DNA from: Stercorarius parasiticus
Lineage: Eukaryota > Chordata > Aves > Charadriiformes > Stercorariidae
Direction of reading: 5' to 3'
Assembly: GCA_013396915.1 (NCBI GenBank)
Contig: VWZL01002048.1
Span: 124,001-188,000 of the forward strand
Length of the DNA: 64,000 nucleotides
Shown here piece after piece: positions 22,652 through 36,035 of the stretch (its first letter is position 1; every line of letters begins with the position of its first letter). The notes under the pieces were generated by a model. It saw only the letters and a list, made by a program, of their open reading frames with translations. It made no database searches and was not told where the DNA came from. A program made the position numbers and the translations under genes.

Positions 22652-25600
22652 CGGTGTGAGCAGGGGAGAACACAGACCAAGGTACAAAATGCTGGGGAGT
22701 GCAGGGCTTTTGGGTGCAACCGGAAAAATAAAAGAATGAAGGGGTGGAGCAAGTGGCAATAAGAGATGAACGGAGATTGTCTTATCACCCAGAGCTGGCA
22801 GCTGGAGTCGATCTCCTCTCCTGAGTGCAGACTCTGCAGGTGCGGGTGATGTTCTCCCATTGCTCGGCTCCTGCAGATCCTGCCCTCGCCATGGGCAGCA
22901 GGGTGGCTGCAGCAGAGAGGGGGCCAGGCAGAGGACAGCGGGCAGGTGCCACGCCAGATCTTGAGCTTGCCTTGCTCAGATGTGATGGCGTGTGGATTTT
23001 AAACCATGTCATGGGTTTAAATGGGACAATGTCATGCCAGGATGCCCGGGAGCTTTAATTTTACACCTAGGTTTTGAACAGGCTTTAACAGTATTGGTTG
23101 GAGAATAACTTCAGTAAAGAGCCAGAGCACCTGCATCCACGGGAAGCTGCTCATGCGGCTGCATCTGTCCTGTGAACTCAGGGAAAGAAAGTTGACCCGC
23201 ACAATCTCTGCGACAGCAACCGAGTAGCAGGTACACTAGAGATTGCTCCGCTTGAAACTGTAGTGTGGCAGACTGCACCCTGCCTGTCGTGCTGCAGAAG
23301 ATGGCATGTTCGCCCAAAACTCTGCTATATTTGCTGAGCCACCTCCATCAGTTTTGTCGGAAAGAAAGGAGTGAGCAAGAGCACTTCTGCTCCGCTGCTT
23401 GCAGGGCAGACCCTGCCGGGGGAACCCATGCAGGCTGAAAGAGCAGAAGGCTCTTTCAAAATGCACATGAACCCAAGTCTTACTTCTGAATCTTTAAAAT
23501 CTTAGTTCTGTACTTTTTAACACAGTCTCCTGGGGTTCTTTGTTTTTTTTTTTTTCCTTGGAGCTCACCGCAATTGCTGAATGCGGGTGACACCGGGGAC
23601 ACGGGCTAGAAGCAATCCTTTCACTGTCCTGACCTACCTGACTTTGGCTGGGCATTGCCAGCGCTCAGCAGGGTGACCGTTGGGAAGTCCCCAGGGCCAC
23701 AGACACGAGCTGGAGGTTGTGACCAAACACCCAGTGAGCACCAGGTGGTGGAGATGGAGAGAACGGGAGCCAGTAAGGGGAGAGGGAGAGGCAGCCTTGC
23801 AAAGCATGGTGGCGGTGTAAGGCAGCTGGAATGTTCTTGTTGCTCCTGTTTGGGAATATCAGGTCCATGTGTCTGGAGCGAGTCAGACCAGTGATGGCAT
23901 CTCGCCCTTTTTCTCCGTCTATCCCTCAGTGTCCCACTGAACCAGGTGCTGTTGGACACAAGCAATGATCCCTCTAAAGATGAGGGCACATTGCAGCCCC
24001 ACTCCTGACACTGCTCTGCAGCATCAAGGGAAGGATGCAGTTTCAAAACACAGGACTTCGAGCCTTGAGCCCATGGAAGATAAGAAGCAGTTCCATAAGC
24101 TCTCCACACCCTGCCAGGTATGAGGCCACCCTGCCATCTGGCACTGCTCCTGGTTCAGCGCCCGGGAAATAGATAAGAGGCTCAACATGGGAGCGGGACC
24201 ATTGCACATTCCTCCCTTCTGGAAGCGCTGAAGGAACCCATCAGAGAACAGTAGGAGAGGAATGGAGCACACCGAGGTGGTCATGGTGGGACCAGACTTG
24301 CAGCGCTTGGCCAGTCTGTCCCACCCTGCTGGGAGGGAGACCATTTGAGGCTCTCCAAAGGAGCGGGGTGCCAGGCAGTCTCCCTGGCAGCCTGCAGGCT
24401 GCCCTGCCAGCCTTGCACGACCAGTTTCCAAGCCTACCGTGTCTTTCAGCAAGACGTGCAGTTTCACCACCTGCTCATTCAGGCCTCTGGCTGCCACATT
24501 ACCTGTTTGTCGACGCGCTTGTTTGGCTTTCTGAAATGTGCCCGTCCAGCTCTTCTGGCATCCAACATGCTGCTGCCTGCCTCGCGCACTCTCCAGATTT
24601 GGGTTCCTCCTTGGAAAGCATCCACATCACCAGCTATTTTTGGAACAGAGGCATCTATTGTCTTGTGCCGTTCCCCACTGGGTTCAACTCACAGCTCCCC
24701 AGGGCCCCCTTCTCCCAGTACCCTTTCCCTTCCCTTGGCGTGACTTCTGCATGCCCCAGAGCATCTCCACTACGTAGCACTGATGGAGCCCCATGAGGCA
24801 GGGCAGAGCCCTTGCCACCATTTTGTGGATGCCGTGAGCCTGTGACTGCCCCATGAGCTATCAAGGGGGTCCAGGAGCAGGGTGGAGCGGGGGTGTGTGG
24901 GGTTTCCATCTCCAGTGGTGGGCTCCTGCAGTCTGGCATGATCCTGCCATGAGATCCTGCCAAGAAGACAGCAAGCCAGCCTGCACCATGGGATGTCTGG
25001 TGGAGGATCAGGTCCCCTGTCTCTCCAGGCTGAAGCCAGGTATGGACCTGGATGGCGAGGGCTCCAAACAGGATGGGTGGGAGCCGGATTTTGGGGTGAG
25101 CCCCTGAATTAGGCAATATATATAGAGAGATTATGGGCAGGCTGGATGCTCTTGGTAGATTGTGTGTTGGACACACAGTCCTTGGGCTGTCCTTCTCTCT
25201 TGCCACAACCTTCACAACTGGGCTGAGTTTTGCAGCCATGGTGCCCATAGCAAGAAGGCTGGGCTGCTGCTCCCCCAGCTCAGGACACCTGAGACACCTT
25301 TAACCAAAAGTTACACCTCTCTGATTTCCTCTGCGATGTTGGGTTCCCTTTGTTGCCAATTTTTTTGTGCCTCTTCCAGAAAGCTAGTCAACAATTTCCA
25401 ACTGTGTCAGTTTGCAGAAGATAGAAGGGGGGTGGGGTGGGAAGGAGAGATGGGACGGAGCTATTTTAGTCCAAGTCCATCTGTGTTGATAATTCTCCAT
25501 CCAGCCCCAATCATTACTGGAGCAGGATTTGCGGGGTGGCCTGACCAAGAAAATACCTTGCGTGCTTTGCAACCACTGCAGTCTCTGCATGCCCGTGCAT

Positions 25601-26169
25601 CTCTGCTTGCACCGTGGTGGGTCAGCTCATGCTTCAGCAGAGCCACCAGCGGAGCTGCAAATGCAGACACTGCTCCACAGAAAGGGGAACAAGCAGCGCC
25701 AGCAGCTCCTTCCCACCACACGTTCCTCTCCCTGCAGTCAGCTCCACATCTCAGGAACAGCGATTTCGGCACTGATGGCCCCTCAGCATGTTAGAAAAGT
25801 TTCATGCAATCTGTTTACTTTTGGACATATGCTGTGTTCATGCTGCCTGTAGTCTTGCCGCCTCTAATAACTTTGGGTGTAATTTTCTCCATTTTGGTGC
25901 CTGGGGCACTGGTCGACACCTGTGGAAATAGGCCTCCGAAGGGGTGCAAAATGCCTTTGCTCCTCTGCTGTAACTCCTTTACTGCCGCTACAGAAAAATG
26001 GCACATGTTGCCCCTGAGGCATGGGTCCTGCAAGGGAAATCAGAGGAGGGAGACAGGACCACGCTGCACTCCATCACCTTAGGAAGCTTGAGGGAGCCTG
26101 AGATGGCTGTATCGGTGTGCGTCTACATGCACGTGTGTGTGGAGATCTATACTGGTAGATATGTATGTT

Positions 26170-26413
26170 TTAAACTGAAAGAGGGTAGATTTAGATTAGA
26201 TATTAGGAAGAATCTTTGCTGTGAGGGTGGTGAGGCACTGGAACAGGTTGCCCAGAGAAGCTGTGGCTGCCCCATCCCTGGAGGTGTTCAAGGCCAGGCT
26301 GGATGGGGCTTTGAGCAGCCTGGTCTGGTGGGAGGTGTCCCTGCCCAGGGCAGGGGGGTGGAACTGGATGATCATTAAGGTCCCTTCTAACCCAAAACAT
26401 TCTATGATTCTAT
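26170..26413 (+). mobile_element. CR1 retrotransposon, 5'-truncated copy
   Basis: It begins around AAACTGAAAGAGGGTAGATT and runs through the ORF2 tail ([18 protein letters not shown]) and the UTR text GTCCCTGCCCAGGGCAGGGG, ending CATTCTATGATTCTATAT. The 'AVAAPSLEVF' variant and this UTR place it in the same subfamily as the copies at 30.8 and 60.4 kb. It is distinct from the 'VVESPSL' copies at 8.9 and 46 kb. It is too short to be active. Confidence 0.95.
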
Positions 26414-29400
26414 ATATATGTCTCTTAGAGACTGAATAGTGTGCCAAGGATGAAATCTCTGACCTCAGTCTCGGGGATGCCAAGGTCATGGCAACAGCAG
26501 CTTTGCTGCACCTGGAAGTCACCCGGGTGGATGGGAGGTGTGCATTTAACGCATAGCATCTCTTCCTGCAGAAGAAGAGCTCGGCATCCTGGTTTAGTTT
26601 TCCCATTTTCCTCACTTTCTGAGTGCTGTTCCAGAATAATGCTTCGAGGAGAGTGCTCGGTGCCCCCAGCTGTGTGCCATGGTGTCCTGCTGTATGCACC
26701 CACCTCACTAGCTTTGCTGCAACCCAGTTTGCACCAAAAGAGACAATTAGAAAAAAAATAATAATGAAAAAAGAGCCCTATTTTGGGTCGAGGATAATCA
26801 GGTTTTTTTTCAGCATGAGTGAAGCGGGTGGGACAGTGCTCTTCCAGCACCGTTTCTGATCTCAGGTGAGGAGTTTGGGCCATGATGTACTCTGTGAGGC
26901 AGGTAAAGCTGCCTCCCACAGTGCTGGCTTTTCAATGTAGATATTAGAGTATATTTGCAATGTAAATTAATAAGTGCCATCTGCTTACCTCTGATGTTAT
27001 GAGAATGTTGTCTTGTGACTGGCTACAAACAAGACAACACTGAAGAGGTAACACCTGCTGGTACATATTACCGCAATTTATTTTCAAACATTAGAAGATT
27101 ATTTTGGATGGGAGAAATAGGTATAATCTCCTCTTGCTATGTATTAAGTGCTAATGAGAGGCACGTGTGCGGATTGCCAGACGACATCTTCAAGGAATAA
27201 GCAGCAAGGCTGGAGTAACCTGCATCCACGCGCAAAGGGACCTCAAGAAGGAGTCCCTACCTCTGCAGCTTGTCTGTGGCTCGGCCCCTGACCGATGGAG
27301 ACTTAAGAGGATGTTTAGCTGGTGAAGAGTTGCTGCTTGTCAAATGCAGTGCTCGCTGCAGGAATATATTGATTTCAGGCAAAAGGGCTCTAGAGGTAAA
27401 AAAGAGAAAGGTTTGTCAAAACGCTCCACTTCAGCCTTTGAGGATGGGAGGGTCTGAATTTTCATTTCAAAATCACAGCCTACTTTTGAAGTGGAAATTA
27501 TCCTAATGCTGAGACAGAGATGAGCTCTTTCCAGTTTTAGCAAAATAAAATATTTCATTTGACCCCAGATACACTTTTCACCAGTTTTCCCAGAACAGGA
27601 ATAAAATCTAAAGAAACAGATAGTACATAAAAAACTGGGATCCTTGCAGGCTACCAGCTCTCGTTTCCACTCAGATGTTCCCGAGCTGACACCCAGCCTC
27701 CAGCCATACCTCTTTATTTTTCTCATCCCCTTATTTTCCTGCGGATTGGCAGCACCGCAGGGCAGGGACTCGCAGGCCTGGGCTTTAATATCTGACGGCA
27801 TGCGGGTTATAAATTGCAGTGTGGCTATATAGGTATTTATGTAGGTAATTGTTATGCTGGTGACTAGCTTTTATTTTATGCTGCCTGAAGCATCTGGCGG
27901 TGAAGGGGTGGGAGTGTGGTGCCAGTGTGTCCACTCGGCAAAAGCTCCGTTGTTAGAGGGATGGGAGCTGGACCTGTCTTACCAGGGAGTAGGCAATGCC
28001 GATTTTCCTGATTTTTCTGCAACCTGCGTAGAGCTGAGTGTGCAGGACGGGGGCTTCCCCAACCCGGAGCAAGGATGCTTTGGGGGTAGACCTCCTGCCC
28101 AAACCTGCCGAGATGGAGGAGCTCCTGATGAGCTTGAGCAGGGGAGAGGAGAAGCCAGGTGGGATTTTACAGAGGAGAAAGCTTTTCTAACAAAGGGGCA
28201 AGGTGAGAAAAGGAGGAACTGGCAGCAGAAGGGCAGGGGACTCACTGCTGGGCATGTCTTGGGCTGCCAGAGCAAACTGGGCATGCGAAACGGAAATATT
28301 CATGATGCTAGCCAAAGAAAGGAATGAATGGGTTTGGCGATGCTCCACAGAGCTGGGGGGCACATCAGCTTCTGCAAGAAGGCCAAGGCAAGGATAAGTG
28401 CCTTGTCCTAAGGAGTAAGAGTTATGACCCCTATATAAGAGTTAGTTCCGTTATGACCCTGATGAGGAGGGGTTTGGAGCCTGGAGCAGTCTCCAGGCCC
28501 ATCCTTGGGGAGGACAGTGAAGCCTGAGCAAGCACAACCAACCTCAGAAATGTTTCTCCTGGGACAAGTTATTTTTGAGAGGCTCATTATCAACGTTGCG
28601 AAGCAAACCTGGCAGCTCCCTTTCCTCTGCCGCCGACCTGCAGGGAGCAGTTTTAACACGGTGCACCCAGGGGTGCAATGCACGGCCAGGCCCTTCTTAC
28701 CCTGGGCGCAGGATGGACCACAGCTGTCCCTCGCTCGGTAGCAGGACAAAACCAGCAGACTGAGGTATCAGCGGTGCAGATAAGTTGTGTGGAAGAATTT
28801 TCCTGCGTTGCGCGTAACTGAACCGCTGGAGTCCCAGCTGTGTGGTGGTGGCGGCTCAGAAGCAATAACTGGAGCAGACCTCTCATGGAAGACAATTGCA
28901 CGAGTCATTTAAGCTAGAGGGGGCAGAAATGACCTAAAGCACAGGCAAATATACCTGGGACATATCCCTCTGTATTCGCCTTGTCCTCATGGTCTTTCAC
29001 TAAACATACACCCCTGTTAGAGACCACGACTGGCAGAGATGCTGCTAGACCTGTTACTGTTAGACAAACCCTGGGCTAAGCAGATCCGAGTCAAGAATTG
29101 CTTTCTGTTACTGGTGGGCCACATTTTTTATCCTTATTCTTCTTTTTAAGAAAGATTTTTACAGTGAAGAGGCACCGATGGAATTTTTCCCCCCATCTGA
29201 CTGACTTCTGTGTCATTTTAAGCACAGGGGCAATGGTAGGCTGGCACGGGGATACCCTTCACTGTTGCTTTCACCAAGTTTTTGTGGCAAAGCAGGGAAG
29301 GCTGGGGTCTGGAGCATCACCAGGGTGCTCACCGTTGCTATCTTGGCTGTGTTTGAAGCACCTCTGTCTCGTGGACATCTTTCCCTGCTGCCACGTCCCA

Positions 29401-30795
29401 CCCATGGCCCGTGCTGGAGAAGGTGGGGAATGTCAGGGCCAAATTCGTTAGATAAAGCTTTTCCCACATTTTTCCACTGTGCTTCCTCCTCAGTTTGAAA
29501 CTCCCAGTCCTTTAAATTATCCTGGTGATGTTCAGCTGCCTCTTTGCCCCTTGGCAGCTTTCCATCCCTCCCAGTTCCCTCCCCAAAACCCGGGGTGATA
29601 CATTCAAGCCTTAATGAAACGTGTGACTCAGGCCCACTGGCTGTTATGCGTGGCACCTGGCCCAGCGCAGAAATGCCACTGTGGGTGTTTGTACTGGAAA
29701 TCGGGGACCGAGGAGGGAGAGGGGTGTCGGTGTCAGCCGCGGGGCACTGCTGCCTCATCTCTGGCACAGCCCTGCAACACGGGACATTTTGCAATTGCTG
29801 CTGATGTGGAGGATGCTGGGGGGCAGGAGGGGATGCTGGAGGCACGGGGATGCCGGGGAGCGGGGAGGTCAGCATGGCGCGTGGTGGTGGTGGTGACGGA
29901 GCAGTGGGTTGTCGGTGCTCCTTGTCCTGGGGGCTGGGCAGCTGCCAAAAAGGGGCTGACCACAGCTGAATTTCCTGGTAGAAATAATTCCACAGCATAA
30001 ACTTTCATGGGACGAAGGGCAGGGAGCAGCCGGGGTCTGTCTCACTCCCCTGCACCACATCAGCAAACATACGCCCAGGCCAGCATGAATCAGCGGCGGC
30101 TGGGGGTAAGAGGGGGGGAACATCTCAGGTTGTCACTGGTAAAACCCAGGGGAAGTTTTTTGGGGCTGGAAGACAAACAAATACTGGGCTAAACTAATTC
30201 ACCGAGGACTTCTGGTCCTCTTGCTCGCTGATCGTTTGTGTAAGAGCAGCAAAAATGGTCGAAGGGGAAAGAAAGAGAAGGTGACGAGCATGACTCTCCC
30301 GAGAGGAGTGGGGGAAGACGGCTTTGCCCCTGGCAGTGATGCTGTTTGACTTTGTGGCATTTCTTTTGTTTTCCCTCTCTGTCCCAGCCACCCAGCAGGA
30401 TGGGGCCGGGCTGCCTATGTGGCATTGGCATGAACCCGTTTGCTTTGCCAGGGCACGGTAGGAGCCACTTTTCCACAGCAGCCACCGGGCTGGTGGACGC
30501 TGCCCCTCTTCCCGATGTGGGGTGGCAGCTGCAGCAGCTCCCATACGCACAAGAGTGACTGCAAGCCACGGGGTGGGAAAAGAGGACCCGCAAGTCCCAG
30601 GTTGCCGTTTCTACTTTCCACCAAGACTTTTCCATTGGACAATGCTGTGCTTCTCCTCCCTGTGATCTGCCATCGGTTGCAGTCACCAGCCAGAGGGTGC
30701 AGCCAGTGGGTTGCAGAGGGTGCTCTTGGCCACCATAGGGTGAGGTTGCAACCACGCAGCCGCCTCGCCAAGCAGGGAGATAGCAGGAGAGATGG
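26414..30795. other. Unique non-coding sequence, no gene recognised
   Basis: No recognisable exon or RNA gene. It contains the longest open frame of the window, 261 codons on the minus strand at 29213-29998. That frame is proline-rich at its N-terminal end and lacks any motif I know. The surrounding DNA is GC-rich, which lengthens chance frames. AT-rich sequence dominates 26.75-27.2 kb, and G-rich sequence with short GGT repeats lies at about 29.81-29.90 kb. Confidence 0.55.
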
Positions 30796-31071
30796 GGAGG
30801 GACTCTATCAGGGAGTGTAATGATAGGTAATGGTTTCAAACTGAAAGAGGGTGGATTTAGACTGGATATTATAAGAAATTCTTTACTGTGAGGGTGGTGA
30901 GCCCCTGGCCCAGGTTGCCCGGAGAAGCTGTGGCTGCCCCATCCCTGGAGATGTTCAAGGCCAGGTTGGATGGAGCTTTAAGTCTGGTGGGACGTGTCCC
31001 TGCCCATGGCAGGGGGGTGGAACTAGATGATCTTTAAGGTCCCTTCCAACCCGAACCATTCTATGATTGTA
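30796..31071 (+). mobile_element. CR1 retrotransposon, 5'-truncated copy
   Basis: It starts near GGGACTCTATCAGGGAGTGT, upstream of the point where the 26.2 kb copy begins, and ends CCATTCTATGATTGTATG. It belongs to the same subfamily as the 26.2 and 60.4 kb copies. Relative to them it has lost about eight bases in the stretch that reads GCTTTGAGCAGCCTGGTCTGG elsewhere, which shifts the ORF2 tail frame. Confidence 0.94.
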
Positions 31072-33703
31072 TGTCCACCCTGCTGAGAAGAAGGCACCAC
31101 GTGCTTACTGCGCTCACCAGCTCCTTCTCTACAGGATGTGGGTGGCAATGCTGTCTCCGTTCGGTGCTTCCCAGGTCATGCCAGCGGTTGATTCCTTCAC
31201 CCTGCCAAAGCTTGCTTGTGTGGTGGCGCTGGGAGGGGAGGCCAGTAATTTTCCACTATCCCCGGCATCGGGAGGCACTGAGCAAGCACTGAAAACCTGG
31301 CAAGGCTCCACGGCGGGTTCACACCTATTGCTTTCGCAAGACGTGCGATGATAAAACCCCGAAAGGCAAAGAAAGGCCATTGCTCTGATTCACTTAGCAT
31401 GCTGCAAGCTGTCTTGCTTTGTTCCCTCTCTTCTTTTTTCTTTTCTTTCCCTGTTTTGGGAGAGGAGGTGGGGGGGGTGTTTCACGTTCCCAGGCTATTT
31501 CAGGCAGTCGCAGCGTTACTGTCTCAGGTAGCCTGACCCCGACACCCCGCTCCTGTCCCAGCACTTGCAGTGAGCCCAGGATCTGCATATTGGCTGTGAC
31601 ACTTCCTAATTGCTCAAGATGGATTGCTTAAGAAAAAGGCCTCCATATGGTCCACAGGATTTAATTTTTTTATCCCCCCCCCTCCTTGCTTCTACAACTG
31701 TTGCAGGAAAATATATTTTTCCCCCTGTTTGACATATATGTAATCTTCTTCTGATACACAAATGCCAGATGGCACTGCAAAAAGATAATAAATGTGTCTG
31801 CAGCCTTCGACAGTTAAGTCTGGGAACCTTGAAAATGGCTACAAAGGAGCTGGGAGTGGCTGGGCTAGGGGTTTTTTGGGGGGATTGTTGAAGATGGAGC
31901 ATGTCATCAAAGGTGATTAGGGAAACCTGGAAACGCTGTGCATCTGCCCCACGCCCGAGCCCCGCTGGGCATCCCGGTCTGGGATTCGCACTGCGCTGCT
32001 TTCAGTGGTGAGCAAAACCGAGGAAACCCGAACGGTGGAGAGATGCTGTTCTCAAAACTATCTCTGGGAAGAGGCCCTGAAATGCAAGGAGCATCAGGGA
32101 AAGAAAACTCCAGAAACCCGGCGGCAGAAAGCTCGTTGCAGTCAGTGGACATCTAATGGCTGGGTTTGGACTGGATTTGGATCGGGTATTTAAATCCCCT
32201 GGGAATGCTGCTGTGACCACAGTCCCGCCTGCTGCAAGGTGGTGGGCAAGGGTGAGCGAGGCGGTCTTTAATTTGGCTAGGAGCACTATCCCGTAACCAT
32301 ATTACCATATGTAAATGTTGCTTAACGTTAATCTGCTAACATGCTTTCTCTAATTACGGGGATGAAAAATGACTGTCATCTTGCTTCGTGCTCTAGGATA
32401 ACCTTGGAAACACGGTCTGTCACCACAGCAAGGAATTTCCTCCCGAAACCTTTGTTTAATAAACAGATGCAAGAGCAATCAGGTTGCAAAGCACTTTCCT
32501 GGAAAAGGGCAGATTAATTTTTTTCTCTGCTGAAGCTGCGGGGGGGAAGGGAGGCCGCCTGTCTTCACGTGTTAAACCCCTTTTCACGCTTGGCATGGTG
32601 ACTGGCTCACGGATGTGTTTTCCTGCCCGGATGGCTGGTCCTCGCTGGGGCCAACCTTGCTGCCGGCTCGCTGCAGAGGTGCTTTCACCAGCAGACACCT
32701 TCCGGCTGCTTGGATTTCTCCACGCTGGGCTTCGCCTCTTCCCTACCGTCCATGGGGGATGCAGGCAGGGATCAGGCAGGATCTCCCCGCGTGCATCCTG
32801 TTACTCGTCCCCCTGCCAAAGCATCCCATCATTTCTTTCTTTTATGCCTAGCGGGCACCTTCCGGAACTGCCTGCCCCCACCAGCCCTCATGCCATAGCT
32901 GAAGGCCTCCACAAACCCGTTTTTTAGGAGAATGAATGGTTTCCAGCCTCACCTCGGGACCAGCAGCACGCATGGCCTCTTGCATGATGCTCCCTTTGGG
33001 CAAAGCGCGCCTGCAACGAGCTTGGCTCAGCGTCATGCTGCCCGCATTGAGCACAAGTCAGACTAGGGACCTCCGGAGGTCCTTCCTGGCCAAAATATCA
33101 CTGCTGCTGACCACAAATACATTGTGGAGAGTGCCTGGGACTTCAGCGGCGGGAAAGGCTGCCCGACATTTTGGCCAGCCGCTCCACAGCCCCACTGAGG
33201 AATTTTCCACAGTCTTTGTACAGATAATCAGTCATGCCATCCCCAAGTAAGCCGATGGCCTGGGCATAAGGTTATGCAACTGGTTTTTAAAAGCTTTACC
33301 ATAAAATGTGAGCTATATGGGAGGCGGAAGGGCAGGTAAACCTGCTTGTGCGTGAGGAAATTTAACTGGCATTGCTTTTATTATGCCTAGTCCAGAATAA
33401 CTGCCCGCGCAGGCACGCATTTTCTAGAGCAAGGGTTTAGCCTGATACACCTGATGTGATCTTTCTGACGGGAAGGTGACAAGCAGAGAAGGGTGGGACG
33501 TGCCTGCGCATGGGGCTGCAGCCCTTCCCAGGTGGGACGAGGTCTCCCGTCTGCGCAGGAGGAGGTTTTGCTCTTCGGTCTCTGCTGTCACCCGGGACCA
33601 CCCTGGAGACCACGCAGCTTTCCTGCAGAACGGAGCAGGTTGGACATCACTGCAAGTTCACAGGTGCCCTTCTTAGCCTGTGCAGGGCAAGTTTGCTAGA
33701 AAT
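31072..33703. other. Unique non-coding sequence, no gene recognised
   Basis: No recognisable exon. Open frames up to 147 codons (plus strand, 32484-32927) lack motifs. An AT-rich block at about 32285-32395 contains ACCATATTACCATATG and CTTAACGTTAATC and might be a conserved non-coding element. Short C, G and T runs are scattered at 31.4-31.7 kb. Confidence 0.55.
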
Positions 33704-34031
33704 ACCTGAAAGGAGGGTGTAGAGAGGTAAGGGTCGGTCTCTTCTCCCAAGGAACAGGCCATGGGACAAGAGGAAACGGCCTCAAGTTGCACCAGGGGAG
33801 GTTTAGACTGGAAACTAGGAAAAATTTCTACACTGAAAGGGTTATTAAGCATTGGAAGAGGCTGCCCAAGGAAGTGGTTGAGGCACCATCCCTGGAGATG
33901 TTTAAAAGCTGGGTAGACATAGTGCTTAGAGATATGGTTTAGTGATGGGTTTTGTCAGAGTTAGGTTGATGGTTGGACTGGATGATCTCAAAGGTCCCTT
34001 CCAACCTGGGCAATTCTGTGATTCTATTCTA
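33704..34031 (+). mobile_element. CR1 retrotransposon, 5'-truncated copy
   Basis: It runs from ACCTGAAAGGAGGGTGTAGA through the ORF2 tail to AATTCTGTGATTCTATTC. The tail [20 protein letters not shown], then [13 protein letters not shown], remains open to the natural stop at 33940-33942 after LRDMV. The upstream part, near GTAAGGGTCGG, is more decayed. The subfamily is close to the copies at 8.9 and 46 kb. Confidence 0.94.
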
Positions 34032-34836
34032 TAAATCTGCATCGGTCAGAGGGCAGCCATGTCTCTCTAGCTTCCCACCAGCTGCTGCCATCAGATCTGC
34101 TTCGAGTTATGCGTTTTTGTGATGGGTTTTCTGATAGCTGCACCTCTCCTTGTGCTCCATGGTTGAAGCGAGGGGGACATCTGCTGCGGGGTCATTGCTG
34201 GATATGAGCCTTGAAGGCTCTCTAGACCACCAAACGTGAGGGGGAACGGAAAAAGGAGTGAAGCACCAGAAGGACAGTGCCTGCTTCTCTGCAAATATTT
34301 GGTGCCATCACTCTTCCTATCATTTCCCAGGAAGCCCTCAACTGCTTTCAAACTTTATTTGTAACAAAAGGTGGGAGATGATTGCCACAAATAGCACTCT
34401 CCCTGCCTATGGGCACGTAAGCCAGGGAGGAAATATTTGCTGGCTGACCTGCAGCCGGCAACATCTGGGCTTTTCCAGAGGCAGCTGACAAAGTTTGCCA
34501 AGGAGACTTTGGGCAGATGTGCTGATGATTCAGGAAACATCCGACCGTGGGTGTTTTATGGGCGCTTGCGGAGCGCTGCTGCAGATCCTGTGCTCTCACA
34601 GGGCTAAAAGACAGCTAAAAACACTAGGAAAATGTTAGTGTCACTTATACCAGCTAAAAAGCTGTTGAGACGGCAAAGTGGTTATTAGATTTGTCCCTAA
34701 CATTTATTAAGTTTGTGTGTGTCTCTGAGATGTTCATGCTTCTCCTCTGTGTATCTTTGGATGTGTCAGCTACGCCAGGGCATTTCCAATCACCCCGTCA
34801 CCTCCCAGACAAGGTGGTCTCAAATAGGTCTTTTAA

Positions 34837-34861
34837 TTTTTTTGGGGGGGGGGAAAAAAAA
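34837..34861. repeat. T7-G10-A8 homopolymer block
   Basis: Seven T, ten G and eight A follow one another without interruption. The ten-G run is prone to length error in assemblies. Confidence 0.9.
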
Positions 34862-35753
34862 CAAACCAAAGGAGAAAAGCAGCAGCTCAGCAATCCTGTA
34901 TTTTCAACGGCCTTCGAATAGCACGTGCAAACTCTGATCTCAGGAAGCCAAAGGAGCGTACATACACCTGCGTGCCCATGCTCACACACACACGTGCGTG
35001 CCAACACCGCCCTGGGCAGATAACACTCCATCACACCTTCCTGCCCTGTCCTTGACATTTCTTCTTGGGTTCCGCAGACAGTTTTGCAGACAGAGAAGAA
35101 TCTGGGACTCTTTCCGGGTTGTTTGTTTTTTTTTTTCTTCCCTGCATTTCTTCTGACAGCCTAGGGAAGTTCCCCTCAAAAGATGTGTGCAGAGGTGCAA
35201 GGAGCAGGCAATAACATTGGCTCTTAGTGCAGAATTTCACTGGGATTCCTCCTCTGTGTGCCCTCCCTGCTTCCCCAGGCCACATGCAGAAACGAGGACG
35301 GGAAGGCGCGCGCAGCTCTGTTGCGCTGACCTGTGTCTTGGGTGACCTGGGGTTTACCGCTCGCTCAAGGAGTTCAGAAGTGCCCGAGGCTCTGTTTCAA
35401 AAGGCATTTCATTTCTACCAGGCAGGTGAATTTGGTGCTTAACTTCCAGCGAGATCTAACTAACCAGCCTAAGTGCCTCTACAGTTCTCGCCGGGAGCCT
35501 ATCTATATCTTTAGGTAGAGCAATACGGGGGGAAATGTGGCTTTTAATAGCTTGTGAGTCACGGTGAGGCATGCCTGCGCTGCAGGCGAGCGGCTGCGGC
35601 TGGTACAGGATGGAGACAGACCCAGGCGACTTTTAAATGCTCCCACACCACCAGTGTCTAGCTGGGACCAGCCCGGGCAAACCTGCCCCGCTCCCCCAGC
35701 AACGCGCAGAGCATACCGCAATCTAAGGGCTAGCAGACCGGCCTCGGGCTATT

Positions 35754-35772
35754 AAAAAAAAAAAAAAAAAAA
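35754..35772. repeat. Poly-A run (19)
   Basis: Nineteen consecutive adenines follow GGGCTATT. It could be the tail of a retroposed sequence on the plus strand. I do not recognise the 150 bp upstream as any gene or SINE. Confidence 0.9.
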
Positions 35773-35944
35773 TGGATTTACCAGCGTTGTGCTTGGTTTT
35801 CCCTCCTAACGAATGCGTGTTCTCTGGGAAAGCCATGGGCTGAACTCAACAGAGGTGCAGGGCTGTGGGGATGGGGGGAGCACGGAGCTCCCTGGGAGCT
35901 GCTGGAATCAGCAGCAAAACTATTCAGCTGACCAACTATGACAA

Positions 35945-36035
35945 GAACGAGCAGGTTTAAATTACAGCAGGAAGGACTTTGGTCAGACATCAGGAAACAC
36001 TTTCTACCGGTAGGAAAAGCGAAGCACTAGCTACA
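35945..36035 (+). repeat. Possible highly decayed CR1 fragment
   Basis: The order TTACAGCAGGAAGG, GACATCAGGAAACA, then GCGAAGCACTAGCTACAG resembles the CR1 ORF2-tail text 'agggaaggttTAGA...ATTAGGAAaaa...AAGCACTGGAACAG'. Similarity is patchy and there is no terminal octamer, so this is tentative. Confidence 0.3.

Larger units (their letters stand above)
15719..26169. other. Unique non-coding sequence, no gene recognised
   Basis: More than 10 kb with no recognisable exon or transposable element. Open frames reach about 210 codons (plus strand, 25162-25794), with no family motif. It contains a 25-bp minisatellite (17825-17975), a 21-bp tandem duplication (19397-19438), a CTCF-like core (19834-19845), a poly-T run (21722-21737) and a CRE palindrome (22636-22651). 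An ATTA-rich block at about 18590-18715 is a weak candidate conserved non-coding element. Confidence 0.6.

Noticed and set aside
35580..35772. A possible retroposed sequence ending in the 19-A run
   Set aside because: The upstream sequence matches no gene or SINE I recognise, and no target-site duplication is evident.
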